Assembly (NCBI GenBank): GCA_963971575.1
Contig: OZ020611.1
Span: 202,168,419-202,232,418, forward strand
DNA: 64,000 bases
Reading direction: 5' to 3'
Origin: Liopterus haemorrhoidalis
Lineage: Eukaryota; Arthropoda; Insecta; Coleoptera; Dytiscidae
The position numbers and the translations under genes are program-made. The notes under the pieces were generated by a model. That model was given only the letters and a program-made list of their open reading frames with translations, was not told the DNA's origin and did no database searches. Position 1 is the first letter of the stretch, and every line of letters starts with the position of its first letter. Positions 11,851-22,488 of this stretch are shown here, piece by piece.

Positions 11851-12893
11851 TTTTTTTTTTAAATTTATAGTGTAATAGCAAAAGTAAGCTTTTAAAACGT
11901 AGATTAAGGAATGGAAAGTGGTTTTTTAAAATTTCTTGATTTTAATACGTTTTCTTCCAAAAATTGATTTAAAAAAATACTGTTCCACACCCTTTAAACC
12001 ACAGCGATTAAACTAAAAATCTGAACAAGTACTATGTAATGTACACTGATCTCAAGCGGAAACGTACGAAAAGAATTTGCGTACCAGTTTGCGTTTAGAT
12101 CAGATTTGCGGAAAATTTAGATTTTTTTTATGTTTTTGACAAGCCTAATTATTATTCTGATTCATGGCTAAATTATGACGAACAATGTTATGAACTTTTT
12201 TTATTTATTGCTAAGTCTTAATTGCCTTCTTTTGAAATTAAAAATATAATAAGAAAAATTTAATTTAAAACAGCTGCGAATCAACTTCATGTGTATTAAC
12301 CCCGCCTACTATTATGCCTCTTAATTCAACCTATTGTTGGAATTATTTTAGTTTTTTGTTTTTAAGGTATCAAAGAGGAATAAATTATTTATAGTTGTGA
12401 AATAGTTATAAATCAAATAATTCATTGTTAGTAGTTAGAAATGGATTACTGAAACTGATAAAATTAAGCCATTTATCAGTATATTTCTTATTAATTTAAT
12501 AAAAACTTAGATACGAAAAAAATCGCTGGGATTTTTTAATTTAAATTTTAATGCGACGTAAATTTCGTCACTTATTTTAATTTCGTTTAAATAAATTTAA
12601 TGGAAGCTCTGAGTACTAAAAACGATTAAAAATCATTATAAAAAAATGATGCGTTTGATTTGATTATAGAAAAAGTATTGTTCTAGACTTCCAGCATTCT
12701 GTTGGCTTCTTACACTATTTAAATACCGACAAAACCCTAAAAATTTGTAAAAAATTCACGTTTCATATAATTTTTTAAAATTTAATAGGTAATCCATATT
12801 TGACTATTATTGACTTAAGTTATTGTCTGAATTAGTTTTCAAAGAACTTGAACATTATCTGCAAGAAAAATCATTTCGGCGGCATTTGCCTTG
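11851..12893. other. AT-rich DNA, nothing recognised
   Basis: Repeat D-like text may extend weakly to about 12130 (GTACACTGATCTCAAGCGG). Beyond that no gene, element end or tRNA-like box was recognised. Confidence 0.4.
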
Positions 12894-13617
12894 TCATTTA
12901 CGAGGTGTGTAAATTAAGTAACCGGACTGATTCAATTTTTTTTTATTATTCGAATAGAATTTCAATTCATTATTGTCTCCCTCAAAATAACTTCCTTGGG
13001 AAGACACACAGCGCTGGAGACGGTTCTTCTGATCCTCATAGCAGTGCTGGAACTCGGATACTGGAATTGCTTTCAGCTGGTCGGTTACAGACGTTTGAAT
13101 GGTTTCGCGTGTCCCAAAATGACGTCCCTTGAGGTGATTTTTTTTCAATCTTGGGTAGAGGAAAAAGTCACAAGGACTCAAGTCAGGCGAATAAGGAGGC
13201 TCCTGGCGTGCCTCCACAGGAACGTTTTTACTAGCCAAAAACTCGTTTGTTAAAAGATTTTTTGGGACCATTTTTGCGCAGATTTTTCTCATCCCCAGTT
13301 CATTGGTCAAATTAATTTTCTCTTCCCCGATCATTCTGACTGTCACCCGACGATCTGAACGTACAATATCCTGGATTATGTCGAAATTTTCATCGGTTCT
13401 TGAAGAAGAAGGCCTTCCGCTGCTTGATTCATCTTCAATCAACTCTCTTCCTTCTGAAAATGCTTAAACCACCAAAAAACCTGGGTCCTTGACAAAACAC
13501 TGTCTCCATAGACCTGTTGAAGTTTTGAAAAAGTTTTCGTTGCACTGTGCCCAAGTCTGAAGCAAAACCTGATAGCACACTCACTCACTCACTCACCCTG
13601 AAATGAATGTCACTCAT
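12894..13617 (-). pseudogene. mariner transposase, internally deleted
   Basis: From an ATG at 13617-13615 on the - strand, the text gives the mariner N-terminus (RLGHSATKTFSKLQQVYGDS, LSRTQVFWWFKHFQ). One base appears to be missing near 13450, and the frame then continues ELIEDESSSGRPSSSRTDEN. The catalytic core is deleted: KICAKMVPKNLLTNE is joined to PYSPDLSPCDFFLYPRLKK and the C-terminus ending YFEGDNNELKF. A TGA stop lies in the N-terminal GTGAGTGAGTGA run. A full mariner has about 345 codons; about 235 are left here. Nonfunctional internal-deletion derivative. Confidence 0.88.
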
Positions 13618-13689
13618 TTTTAATACGCACTAGAAAAAACTGTTTTGACGAAAAAAATCGCTACGGACAACAAAATTATTCTAGCGAGT

Positions 13690-14775
13690 TCAAACTCGTA
13701 CTGAAGACGGCAGTAATGTTTTGACTAGGCTAGATATGAAAAACATTGTTTTCTTTTTAGTGGACCGCATAAATTCGTTCACGGACTATTGATTGCTGAT
13801 CCCTGCCATAGAAGGTTTCTAAATATATGTTATGAAAACAGGTTAAAATATCATTATATTATTATTATTTTACTAACTATTTCATTGTTATGCGTAACAA
13901 ATCTGTATTGACAACTTAAAAATGGCACATGCAAAGGACAACGAAATTTATCGTAATTTAACCTCTTACAAATTTAAATTTTCGCGTATGCCAAATGGTC
14001 TGTTTTATATAATACCATTGGAGTATTTTTACTTGCTGATACTAAAATATTCTGGTTGCCGATGTGCCGAATCTCATGTATTTTTAATTTCATTCAACGT
14101 TCATTTTAGCATTCCACTCGAACAAAAACTTTAATATCAGTAGTGCTAGCGTGTAACACCTACACAGTGAATCCTGTATTCCAGAGCAGTCTGCTTTGCT
14201 TCAAGCTCCACATAATGCATCGGATGAATTGGATTGTTGGGAGATTGCAAACGCATTTGAAGGACGTGGAACGCCATCTTTGCATTGTAATTAGAAGCGA
14301 ACTGTGACTGAAGTGTGCATTAGAATCACCCTAAATTGCTTGCCGAATACTGATATGTTTGTATAACGGACGACTTAAAATGATACTAGGGAAATGCATT
14401 TGGGAATTTAGAATTTTTACTAGATGTGATTGAATATTCAAGGACACTTTGAAAGTTTCACTTTGAGTATCATCGCTAGCATTCTTATGTGGCTATTATG
14501 TAACAAAATTTATTGAACGCTTTAATGCTAGTTTTTATGATGGATAGACTGATAGTCTTTCAGAGACCTAAGAAAATCAAGAGTTTTTATGTTGTCTTGC
14601 ACCTTATTTTAATGTGCTACTTATTTTAGTATTTGATATCAGATTATAGAAAAATATGAACAAAAAAGCGAAAAATGATATTGATGGTAAAATTATTTAT
14701 TTATTGTTTTGCACCATAAATACAGCGTTACGAGCCTCGGCTTCTGCTGTGTCTCTTATATAAATAAATAAATAA
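13690..14775. other. unassigned, includes a small - strand open frame
   Basis: On the - strand, roughly 14292-14145, an ATG-started frame reads MAFHVLQMRLQSPNNPIHPM, then HYVELEAKQTALEYRIHC, with balanced composition unlike the AT-rich surroundings. It has no recognised family and no convincing splice partner. It may be an exon of an unknown gene, a captured fragment or chance. A (AATA)n run ends the interval (14757-14777). Confidence 0.3.
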
Positions 14776-14779
14776 ATAC

Positions 14780-14985
14780 TGTCAAGTTTTCAGTGAAATT
14801 CCGCAAGATGCTTAAAGAGATTTAAATTTTCTTTTTGTACGTAATACATAGATGCATCTTAAATAAGAAGCATCAATCAGTTTTCAAAATAACCACCTCT
14901 GGCCGTTACTCTTTAGTCGCTGTGACCACACGTCATTAAAATTTCTTAAGGCTTCATTAAAAGATTTTCATGAAAAGATTTTATA
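14780..14985 (-). mobile_element. mariner-like 3' end fragment
   Basis: This stretch aligns by eye with 38020-38230 (shared AAGATGCTTAAAGA, TACATAATACATA-type and AATCAGTTTT blocks), the 3' part of a decayed mariner-like element at 38005-39190. On the - strand short pieces such as FNDVWSQRLKSN and RGGYFE match the transposase C-terminal style. The rest of the element is missing. Confidence 0.6.
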
Positions 14986-15141
14986 TTGAGAAGATTCTCA
15001 ACCGTCAGAATGACAGTGTGTATGCCACAAATTCACGAAAAGCTATTGAAAAAACATCGACAATCCAAAGGGGGCGGGATCTATGACGCTTCCACTATTT
15101 TTACTCTATTTTTTATACGTACAAACGTCGGTCAGAGTCTA

Positions 15142-16541
15142 TACCTTTTCAAGTTCAAATTGGCACTAATCAAAATCAAAATGAAAATTAACAAAATCAA
15201 GTTGTCAATTAACAAATTCAAGTTGTCATTAAATAATTTAATTGTTAATTCAAGTTAACATCTTCAAAGAACCCTTCCACGTTCTCATAATGCCTTATAT
15301 AAAAAAAGTTGACGCCATAAACTCAAAAAGACAAATTTGCGCTGTTTATAATTCGAACGGGGATTGGCGCAATCCTACAAATGTTCTCGGAGTTTCAAAA
15401 AGAACGGCGTATAAATGGGTGAAAAATCAAGAGGTTCCAGAGAAACAGCATGGAGGTAAACGCAGAGTTAAAATCACAGACGAACATCGTTTTTTTTTTG
15501 AAAATGAAATTGAAAGAAATCATATGAAATTAATGTCACCAAAAAATGTATTCGTCAACACCTCGACGGTCTTATGTATACAATAAAACAAGTACATCGA
15601 GAGCCAGAAAGAGCCAACAGTATAGACAATAAAACAAAAATGTTAGAATATGTAAGAACATTACTTAATCTTCAAGCAGAGAATTTGCCAGTAATTTATC
15701 TTGACGAAACTAATGCGGACGCAAGGACGTTCTAAGAAAGGAAGTCGATGTACATTTGTAGCAGCTGGTAGCCGAAACGCAAATATACATCTTATTGGAT
15801 GCATAGGTATTTCTGGTCTAATACATTATGAGCTAAGACGGAGATCATTTAAAAAACCAGAAGCAAACGAAATTGTGAAACAATGTTTGAGGAACACCCA
15901 AAATATATACCACGAACCAGTAGTTATGGTTATAGATAATGCACCTTGCCATTCTTCTATTGAAGAAGTTTTTGCAGAAGAGGAATTCATTTTCACCATA
16001 GATTAATAAGACTTAGTCCATACAGTCACATGTTAAATCCGATTGAGCAAGCATGGTCTGTATTAAAGACTAGTGTAAAATCAGATTTGGCAGATAACCT
16101 AAGAGATGTTTTAGCAGGAGAAGATCGGCATAATATCTCCCAAACTGAATACAGAATGCGCCGGTTAGAAAATATTGTTCAGAATAATATTAACACAATC
16201 AATGTGGCCAACTGTGCAAGATTCATAGCCCATATTCAAAGATATGTATATCCAGCAGCATTAAATATGGAGAATATTATTTTCTAATTAATTAATTTAG
16301 CAAATGTTGTTTATTTAATATGTCCATGTTGTTGTTTTAAAATATAGTATAAATAACATTATTTACTTAGTTCTATTTAATCGTATGATACTGCTAATTT
16401 AAAATTATTTAATGACAACTTGAATTTGTTATTTGTCAACTTGAATTTGTTAGTTGTCATTTTGATTTTGTTAATTGTCATTTTGATTTTGATTAGTGCC
16501 AATTTGATATTGATTGGTGCCAATTTGAACTTGAAAAGGTA
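15142..16541 (+). mobile_element. Tc1/mariner-superfamily element with iterated TIRs
   Basis: The element begins TACCTTTTCAAGTTCAAATT and ends AATTTGAACTTGAAAAGGTA, with TA on both sides (15140-15141 and 16542-16543). It is 1,400 bp. Both termini are built from repeated short units of the kind AACAAATTCAAGTTGTCA and ATCAAAATGACAATTAAC. The right terminus holds about two more units than the left, so the inverted repeats are unequal in length. The body carries a broken transposase at 15290-16287 in the same orientation. Confidence 0.93.
15290..16287 (+). pseudogene. Tc1/mariner (IS630-like) DDE transposase, frameshifted
   Basis: The start ATG at 15290 gives MPYIKKVDAINSKRQICAVY and a helix-turn-helix (VLGVSKRTAYKWVKNQEVPE). 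The catalytic core is spread over three frames: LPVIYLDETN (first Asp) near 15690, GLIHYELRRRSFKKPEANE, VVMVIDNAPCHSSIEEVFAE (second Asp) near 15930, and SHMLNPIEQAWSVLK (Glu) near 16030-16070. Spacing from the second Asp to the Glu is about 36 residues, estimated across a frameshift. At least three frame breaks (near 15580, 15720 and 16000) disable it. The unusual LDETN and NPIEQAW motifs differ from the deleted mariners elsewhere in the window, so it belongs to another subfamily. Confidence 0.88.
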
Positions 16542-16543
16542 TA

Positions 16544-16876
16544 GTAGGGAACCGTGTTGATGTAGATAGTTAAATAACTGAACAACTCACTCTTCGCTGG
16601 TCACCACTGGAGGTTCTGGCAAGAGTCATCGCCAGCCCATAAGGCGAAGACTACGCAGCAGTTGCTTCAAGAAAATGTACTGGACCTCAACCTCTCGGAC
16701 TAAAAATTGTGATCGGTGCTTCAGAACATGACCTATAAGAACAGGCTAACATCTTTAGTCCTAATATCGCTAATAGGACCCTAATATCTCTAGTCTGAAG
16801 AGCTCCCTGATGACGGGAATGGAGAGTTTTCGTGTAGAAACCTTTCGTAATTCTATTGACAAGTGGTCCCAGAAAT
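16544..16876. other. unassigned, repeat-like text
   Basis: GC-richer than its flanks, with partial internal repetition (TCCTAATATCGCTAATAGGA and CCCTAATATCTCTAGTC). It contains CTGATGACGGGAATGGAGAG followed by TTTTCGTGTAGAAAC, an arrangement like that in Penelope/LINE ends, but no protein remnant confirms it. Confidence 0.35.
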
Positions 16877-16877
16877 T

Positions 16878-16956
<79 letters not shown>

Positions 16957-16962
16957 TTAATT
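16877..16962. repeat. (TTTA)n microsatellite
   Basis: About 20 tandem TTTA units. It lies at what would be the 3' end of the tRNA-like SINE on the - strand (an AAAT-type tail). Confidence 0.95.
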
Positions 16963-17190
16963 TATTTTACATCGGCCTATTTCTGGAACGACGCTAATCG
17001 CCGATGCCAGGGGTTACATCTGGATGAGGGGTGAATGATTGTGAAATGAAAGTAATGTAAACATATTATTCTCGCCCGAATAATATCACCGACGGAGAAT
17101 CGAACTACCAACCACATAACCCAAAAGACTGTTTCCACCAGTCCAAACTGCCACGATTTAATGCGTTCGGACACTCCGTCGGCCGCAGAG
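16963..17190 (-). mobile_element. tRNA-derived SINE
   Basis: On the - strand the text from 17180 contains GTGTCCGAACGCATTAAATC and GGTGGAAACAGTCTTTTG, then GGTAGTTCGATTCTCCGTC, a good RNA polymerase III B box. A tRNA-unrelated body follows and ends in (AAAT)n. An A box candidate (TGTCCGAACG) lies about 85 bases before the B box, further than in a plain tRNA, as in long-arm tRNA-like heads. The head-body-simple tail layout is that of a SINE. Confidence 0.65.
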
Positions 17191-17544
17191 ATTTAAGAGC
17201 TGTGTAAAGATCAGAGATGAAAATTGAAAATTGATACTTTTAAAATACATCTATGTATTATGTTCTAAAAGAAAATTAAAATATCTTTAAGAATCCTATG
17301 GAATTTCATTGAAAACTATGTGATAGTATGTATTATAAAATTAGGTAAATTTATATTTTATTTTAACCCGTCTATTTTATTCTATAAATAGATGGAATGT
17401 GTTAGGAGCAAATAACTATTGTTGTGTATGTCAAAAATTGGCTAATGTAAGCCCAAAACAGAACGGTTTAGAGGAGTAATGGTTAGGCCTATGTGTAGCA
17501 CAGAATGAATTCGGCTGGTAGACGATGATGATTAATCATTTATT

Positions 17545-17880
17545 TAACTTTCTCAACCGCTAGTGGGTTTTTGCTGCCTCCACAAACTAATTCTAGTTCT
17601 CACGATCTAGCGGTAATCTACTCCAGTTGTAGGCGTTGATACTTTGCAGATCGTTATGTACGTTGTCCACCTATCTGATACGCGGTGATTTCCTTGGTCT
17701 AAATGTCTGGGACGTTGTCAAATACTCTTTTTAGGTTACATTGTTGTTCGGCTACATGTCCATTCCAGCGTATTATTTAGGATTTTATGAATCCTATAAT
17801 GTTACGGTTATTGAATCGATCACGTAGTTCGTCATTTCTCCTGATTCTCCATACTTCAATTTCTTGGACAGGGCTGCATA
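17545..17880 (-). pseudogene. LINE reverse transcriptase C-terminal fragment
   Basis: On the - strand, EIEVWRIRRNDELRDRFNNR, then IIRWNGHVAEQQCNLKRVFD and YQRLQLE resemble the 3' end of insect non-LTR reverse transcriptases (the Rs..rRNdEl..l......i...iks.RlrWaGHvaR motif followed by a grprkRW-type segment). Stops and frameshifts interrupt it. No endonuclease or polymerase core remains. Confidence 0.7.
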
Positions 17881-17977
17881 TCGTTAATAAAATTTGACGC
17901 TCGAATATTTTACGCTCGAAATTTTACGCTAGTTTTTGTAAAAGGTAAGATTCACATTTATAAATTCTTATGGATAT

Positions 17978-18474
17978 TGATTCGTGGTAACAATAAAATA
18001 TAATACGAATTTTGAACTTATACAGTAATTTATTAACGATAATAACGATTAAACCATCAATACAACTAGTCACTATCCTTATACCACAGTCAATCCACAG
18101 TTAAATCTTCTCGGTATATCACTGGACTACATATAAATACTTGGACTAGTCTGGTTAGTCCAGGTATTTACCCAACTGAAACACTCTTTCACTGCTGTAT
18201 TCACTTTACTCAATATCTGCACTGAATTCAGTGACTTGTATAACTTGACTTTGAGTCGATGCGGTCGATGGAACTTATGGACTAATCTGAATGGCTAACT
18301 GAAACTCAACTATTTGATTTAGGCTAACCTCCGGCCGGAGGCAACGCATATTATATAGTCGCTTAATTCTTTCCAAGCCATTCTCGCAATTGCTAGGGGT
18401 CTCTTGAATGTTCCATAGTCATTGTACCATCCTAAATAGGTGGCGTAGTAGCTTACCTGATCGAATTCGGAACA
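17978..18474 (-). mobile_element. solo LTR of an LTR retrotransposon
   Basis: A 497-bp segment begins TG and ends CA (on the - strand TGTTCCGAATTCG ... CCACGAATCA) and is flanked by the 4-bp repeat ATAT (17974-17977 and 18475-18478). Read on the - strand it has a TATATAATATGCG promoter-like box near 18355, followed by a GC-richer transcribed part and TTAATAAATTACTG (poly-A signal) near 18030. This order matches an LTR. No internal gag-pol or partner LTR was found, so it is a solo LTR left by recombination. Gypsy is the likeliest group. Confidence 0.75.
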
Positions 18475-18478
18475 ATAT

Positions 18479-19295
18479 GGTGAAATTATATTTTACTGTT
18501 TTGAACCATTTCTTTATTATATTAAACCTTAACACCTTATGGAATTCAAAGAGCAGAGACGTACGAAGGTTATGGCGATGGTGGTGATCCCGTAGGCGCC
18601 AAACAGAAAGCGACCAAAATTTTTAACAATTGTTTATTATTTAGCTGTGTTACCGGTTTATCTATTTACTTATTTAAAATATTCGTTAGCTTTTTTCGCG
18701 GATGAAGTTTCTAATGAGGTAACAATTAGGGAATAAGTTCATGAACAGATTTAATGCGCATGTCTGACTTGGACGTGTTCGATATTCAGTGCGAATGCTA
18801 GATTTGGCTGACTGATAAGATTGCAATCACGGTGTAGTAAATTTAAGTAGGAGAACACAATTAATTTATTAAATTCAACGAAACTAAAAACGCGCATGTT
18901 CTGACTGGGAGTTTTTTCTGTAATCTACAAACACGAATTTCTTGCTATGAATAGGTTACGTAGTTGTCTGATAGTTACCGCAAATAACTAACATCTTGTC
19001 AAAAACAGTAACTATTTCGTCCGTGAACACTAAAAGCAATATTGTGCACGCGAGTAAAGTTATTAAGCCGTATTAGATCATATTATACTCGACGTTCGTT
19101 CTAAATATGTCCATACCAAATTAACATGGGAAAACAGTTTTAGATAGAAAAAGTCGATGCTTAAGTGTTCATAATATGAATAATATAAATAATGCTATTT
19201 GCTTAAACAAAAGAAGACTTAGAGTCAATGATATATTAATATATTAAGCGTTGTTACGCCCTTCTATAGAAGGGAAGAAAATAGGATTAGTTATG
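18479..19295. other. nothing recognised
   Basis: No coding motif, element ends or tRNA-like boxes were recognised between the solo LTR and the LINE fragment. Confidence 0.4.
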
Positions 19296-19299
19296 AACA

Positions 19300-19724
19300 A
19301 ACAAAAAGACAAAAATAGTATCCAATAATGTACAAAACCCAATATACGTAGATGAAAGTGAAATTGATTACGTGGAAGAATTTACCTATCTTGGTCAACT
19401 CATCTCTTTTAAAAACAAAAGCGACATAATAAAGAGAAGATTAACAAATGCGTGGAACCTCACTGAATACAACCTTCCATGACATCTGAAGAAGTTATTA
19501 GACGCATTTGTGTTCCGGTTCTATCATATGGTGCACGAACATGGGCACTAACTAAAAAACAAATGTCCTCACTACAGATCTGCCAGCGTAAAATGGAACG
19601 TAAAATACTAAATATTTCAATTAAGGATAAGATTAGAAATAAAACTATACGATCTAAAACTAAGATAAAGGATATTGCCCTTACAGCAAAATCACTTAAA
19701 TGGAAGTGGATTAATTTTAATTGA
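19300..19724 (+). pseudogene. LINE reverse transcriptase C-terminal fragment
   Basis: On the + strand PIYVDESEIDYVEEFTYLGQ, LISFKNKSDIIKRRLTNAWN, then after one frameshift VLSYGARTWALTKKQMSSLQ, ICQRKMERKILNISIKDKIR and KIKDIALTAKSLKWKW. This is the thumb-to-C-terminal region of a common insect non-LTR retrotransposon (yLG..i......ei..Ri..aw, then l.YG...W..t......l...q..mer..l.i...d.irn..ir..t...di). Only this 3' part survives. Confidence 0.88.
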
Positions 19725-21415
19725 AAAGTATTTAAATTATATTAAATTGTTTAAATTTCTAAATTAGTCAAATATCTTCATTCATTTAAAAAGTGATGCC
19801 TTTTACTTCAATTATGGCGCAAATTTCTTTACTCGCGATAGGCACCAAAAGTATTACGTCTCTGTCAAAGAGTTAGCAGTTTAGCACTCAATTACCCCCT
19901 GGTTTTATAAACTCAACAACTTCTAAATCGAAATCAATCGATCCATATAGTTAATATTTTGAAAACCACTGGTTTTGGTTATGGTTATTGTGGTGTAAAA
20001 TTGATCATAACTGGTGAATATTAATTGTTAATTCAATATTTAGGAATTCATTCACAAAATGAAAACAATGAATGGAATTTATGGAATTAATAAGTTGCAT
20101 GAGAATATGTTTACATGTGATATTATTAAAATAAGCTACACATTCCACCCAGGAAATTCAACAAGAAATTCTCATTCAGACACTGCGGGGGTTAAAAATA
20201 TTTACATGCTATATAAAATTAATTATATCGGACATGGTTTTGATAAACAACGATGATTTATAATAGTAAATAATAATGATTATTTAAAATAAATATTTGA
20301 ACCAGTGATTAATAAAATGACCAAACTCATATATTTTTCGTTTTGACATATTTAGATTATTGGATATGTTAAAAAAAAAATTTCGTAAAAATGTTTTATT
20401 GGTTTGTAAAAAATCACAATTTAAGTACTAATTAATATTTATTTTCCTAATTCTTACAATCGAGTTTTCTTTAAGGCCAGTTTCATGATTCCTGGTTCAT
20501 ATAAAAGTATGTATACTACAGTGACCATTTATTTTTAAACACTTTTGAGGATAGTCTGAAATTGGTTTTCATTCGTCGATTTAAACAATTTCAGAGTATA
20601 GAACCATCTCCTTTAAAAAACAGCAGCTATCAAGCTTCGTTCTAAATATCCCGATGTAAATTCAAACGGAACACAAAAGCGAGCAAATGTCAAAAGCTAT
20701 TTAATTTAATGCGACAGTGTCAAAGTTTTTCTCATTTTGTACCGTCACTAAAAGGAAAGTAAACGTTCGTCTTCCCGCGCAAAGAGAATGTGTCATTAAA
20801 ACAAGAATAAATGTTTGAATTAGTATAAATGGTACAAACGTTGTTTGTTCATAACTATTTATAGTTCAAGTGTGTAAGTCGGAAACACACTGTAAGTACA
20901 TCGGCTAATGCTGGATTTGTTGGTTGGGACTGGCTTAAATTACTAGTTCATTCATTATTTGAATGTAAATATTTGTAATAACAGTGTACGTAATTTGTTT
21001 TACATGGATACATAATTACAGTGCCGTACGCAAGAGGGTGATACGGACAGAATATCTCCCATTAGCCTGCCCGAACTATTATAATCGTTAAACACATTTA
21101 CAACACACGCAGAACCGACTAGAGGGGAATATGTGGTCTCTGGTCCTTTATTTACTATTTTAATAAATAAAAATTATTATTATAATAGCAATGCGGCGAA
21201 AGAACTATGGCCGATCCACGATATGGGAACATTTACATCACATAGTTCTTCATAAACCTTAAAAATTAAATATTCCTAAACATTAACCATTTTCATTGAA
21301 TTATTACATAAATGTGTACGTTTTTGTTAATATTGTATAACGGGTGTCTCATAACGTTTTGTTGTTTTAAAACTAAAATTAGATAAATATATGTGAATAA
21401 AAATAATTAATTTAG
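19725..21415. other. nothing recognised
   Basis: AT-rich, without recognisable coding text, element ends or tRNA-like boxes. Confidence 0.4.
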
Positions 21416-21419
21416 TGCC

Positions 21420-21745
21420 AAAATGTTAACAATGAATGCGGATTTTTATTTCTTAAAAATAATGTTATCAAGATGTTTTTCGTCACGTACCACGCATTCT
21501 CGAAGTCTGGACCTTAAATTTGAAAAAATGGCTGCTAGCATTTCCTCTGGAATAGCGTTTATTTGGGCCGGAATTCGCAATTTTAAAGCTCACAAAGTAC
21601 GTAGTGCTATCTCATACACTTTGGACTTTAGATAACCTCACAAAAAGAAATCGAGATGAGTCAGGTCAGGGCTTCTTGGGGGCTCGAAGCATCGGCCACA
21701 CGGTGAATATTCAAACGATTGCAAAAAAAGGCGCCTGCACAGGTA
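21420..21745 (-). pseudogene. mariner-like transposase C-terminal fragment
   Basis: On the - strand, with several frame breaks, the text reads SPDLTHLDFFL-type, GYLKSKVYE, PEEMLAAIFSNLRSRLRECV, then DNIIFKK. This is the C-terminal end of a mariner-like DDE transposase (SPDLtplDfflWGylKskVY ... iP.emL..v..n...Rl..Ci...G.h...iif). The upstream catalytic residues are missing, and a Harbinger-type element begins directly after at 21758. Confidence 0.75.
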
Positions 21746-21757
21746 CGCTCTGACTTA

Positions 21758-21981
21758 GGCTGCGGTTACAATAGAATCGTGTTCACTCGAAGTACACTTC
21801 GGGCATATTCGCACGTATTCGAGCGAGTAGATAGGCGGTGGCGTTTAGTTCTAGAAGTTTCGTCCGATTGATTAGCTTCTACTGTAACCACACATGCGTA
21901 CTTTTACAGGCTTGAATCAGTCGACCGAATGAGGTTGAGTAGGAGCGTAGTACAGTTCGAGCGAATACATATACCGTAGCC
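21758..21981. mobile_element. Harbinger-type MITE A, TTA duplication
   Basis: Begins GGCTGCGGTTACAATAG and ends ATATACCGTAGCC, inverted at the tips. TTA lies on both sides (21755-21757 and 21982-21984). The interior shares words with the next element (CAGTTCGAGCGAA, GTCGACCGAATG), so A and B are related and inserted side by side on the same TTA. Confidence 0.75.
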
Positions 21982-22312
21982 TTAGGCTGGGGTTACAGTG
22001 GAAGCGTGTTCGCCCGAACTGTAAGTCGCGCGTACTCGCCCGCATTCGGTCGACTGATTCAAGCGTGTAGAAATATACATGTGTATTTACTGTAGAAGCT
22101 TATCAATTGCGCGAAACTACGCTCGTACTCGACCGCATTCGGGCGACTGATTCACGCGTGTAGAAGTACACATCTGTGTATTATAAATCGCGGGAATAGC
22201 TGAATTCAAATTTGTTTGTTTTCTTCGCGCGAGTATACGTTCTACGTACAGTTCTATTCTCCGTACAGTCCACTTGTATTACTTGCTCTGTGGTACAGTC
22301 TGTGTATACAAA

Positions 22313-22486
22313 ATGAATATAGAGAAATTATTATTTTTAGTTTTTGAGCGAAGATCGTTATGGGATCAAAAATGTAAAACTTACCATAACCGTGATCAAT
22401 CACGTAAATTGTGGGATGAAGTGGCGACTGAATTAAAAGTTAGCGATAAGGAGAAATATTTATTTTTTACATATTCTAAACATAAT
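22313..22486 (+). pseudogene. MADF-domain N-terminus, interrupted
   Basis: The ATG at 22313 opens MNIEKLLFLVFERRSLWDQK, then YHNRDQSRKLWDEVATELKV. This is a clear MADF (Myb/SANT-like) DNA-binding start: LI..V..r..LWd......yhnrd....aW.ei...l. After about 58 residues the frame runs into the foldback element at 22489, and the second half of the domain was not found beyond it. Likely once the DNA-binding partner protein of element B. Confidence 0.78.
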
Positions 22487-22488
22487 AA

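Noticed and set aside
16746..16840. CTGATGACGGGAATGGAGAG...GAAAC as a second hammerhead candidate.
   Set aside because: The sequence between the two boxes forms no convincing stem II, unlike the motif at 31760.
16810..17034. Open frame with a long LFIYLFIY repeat.
   Set aside because: It is the translation of the (TTTA)n microsatellite and the SINE body.
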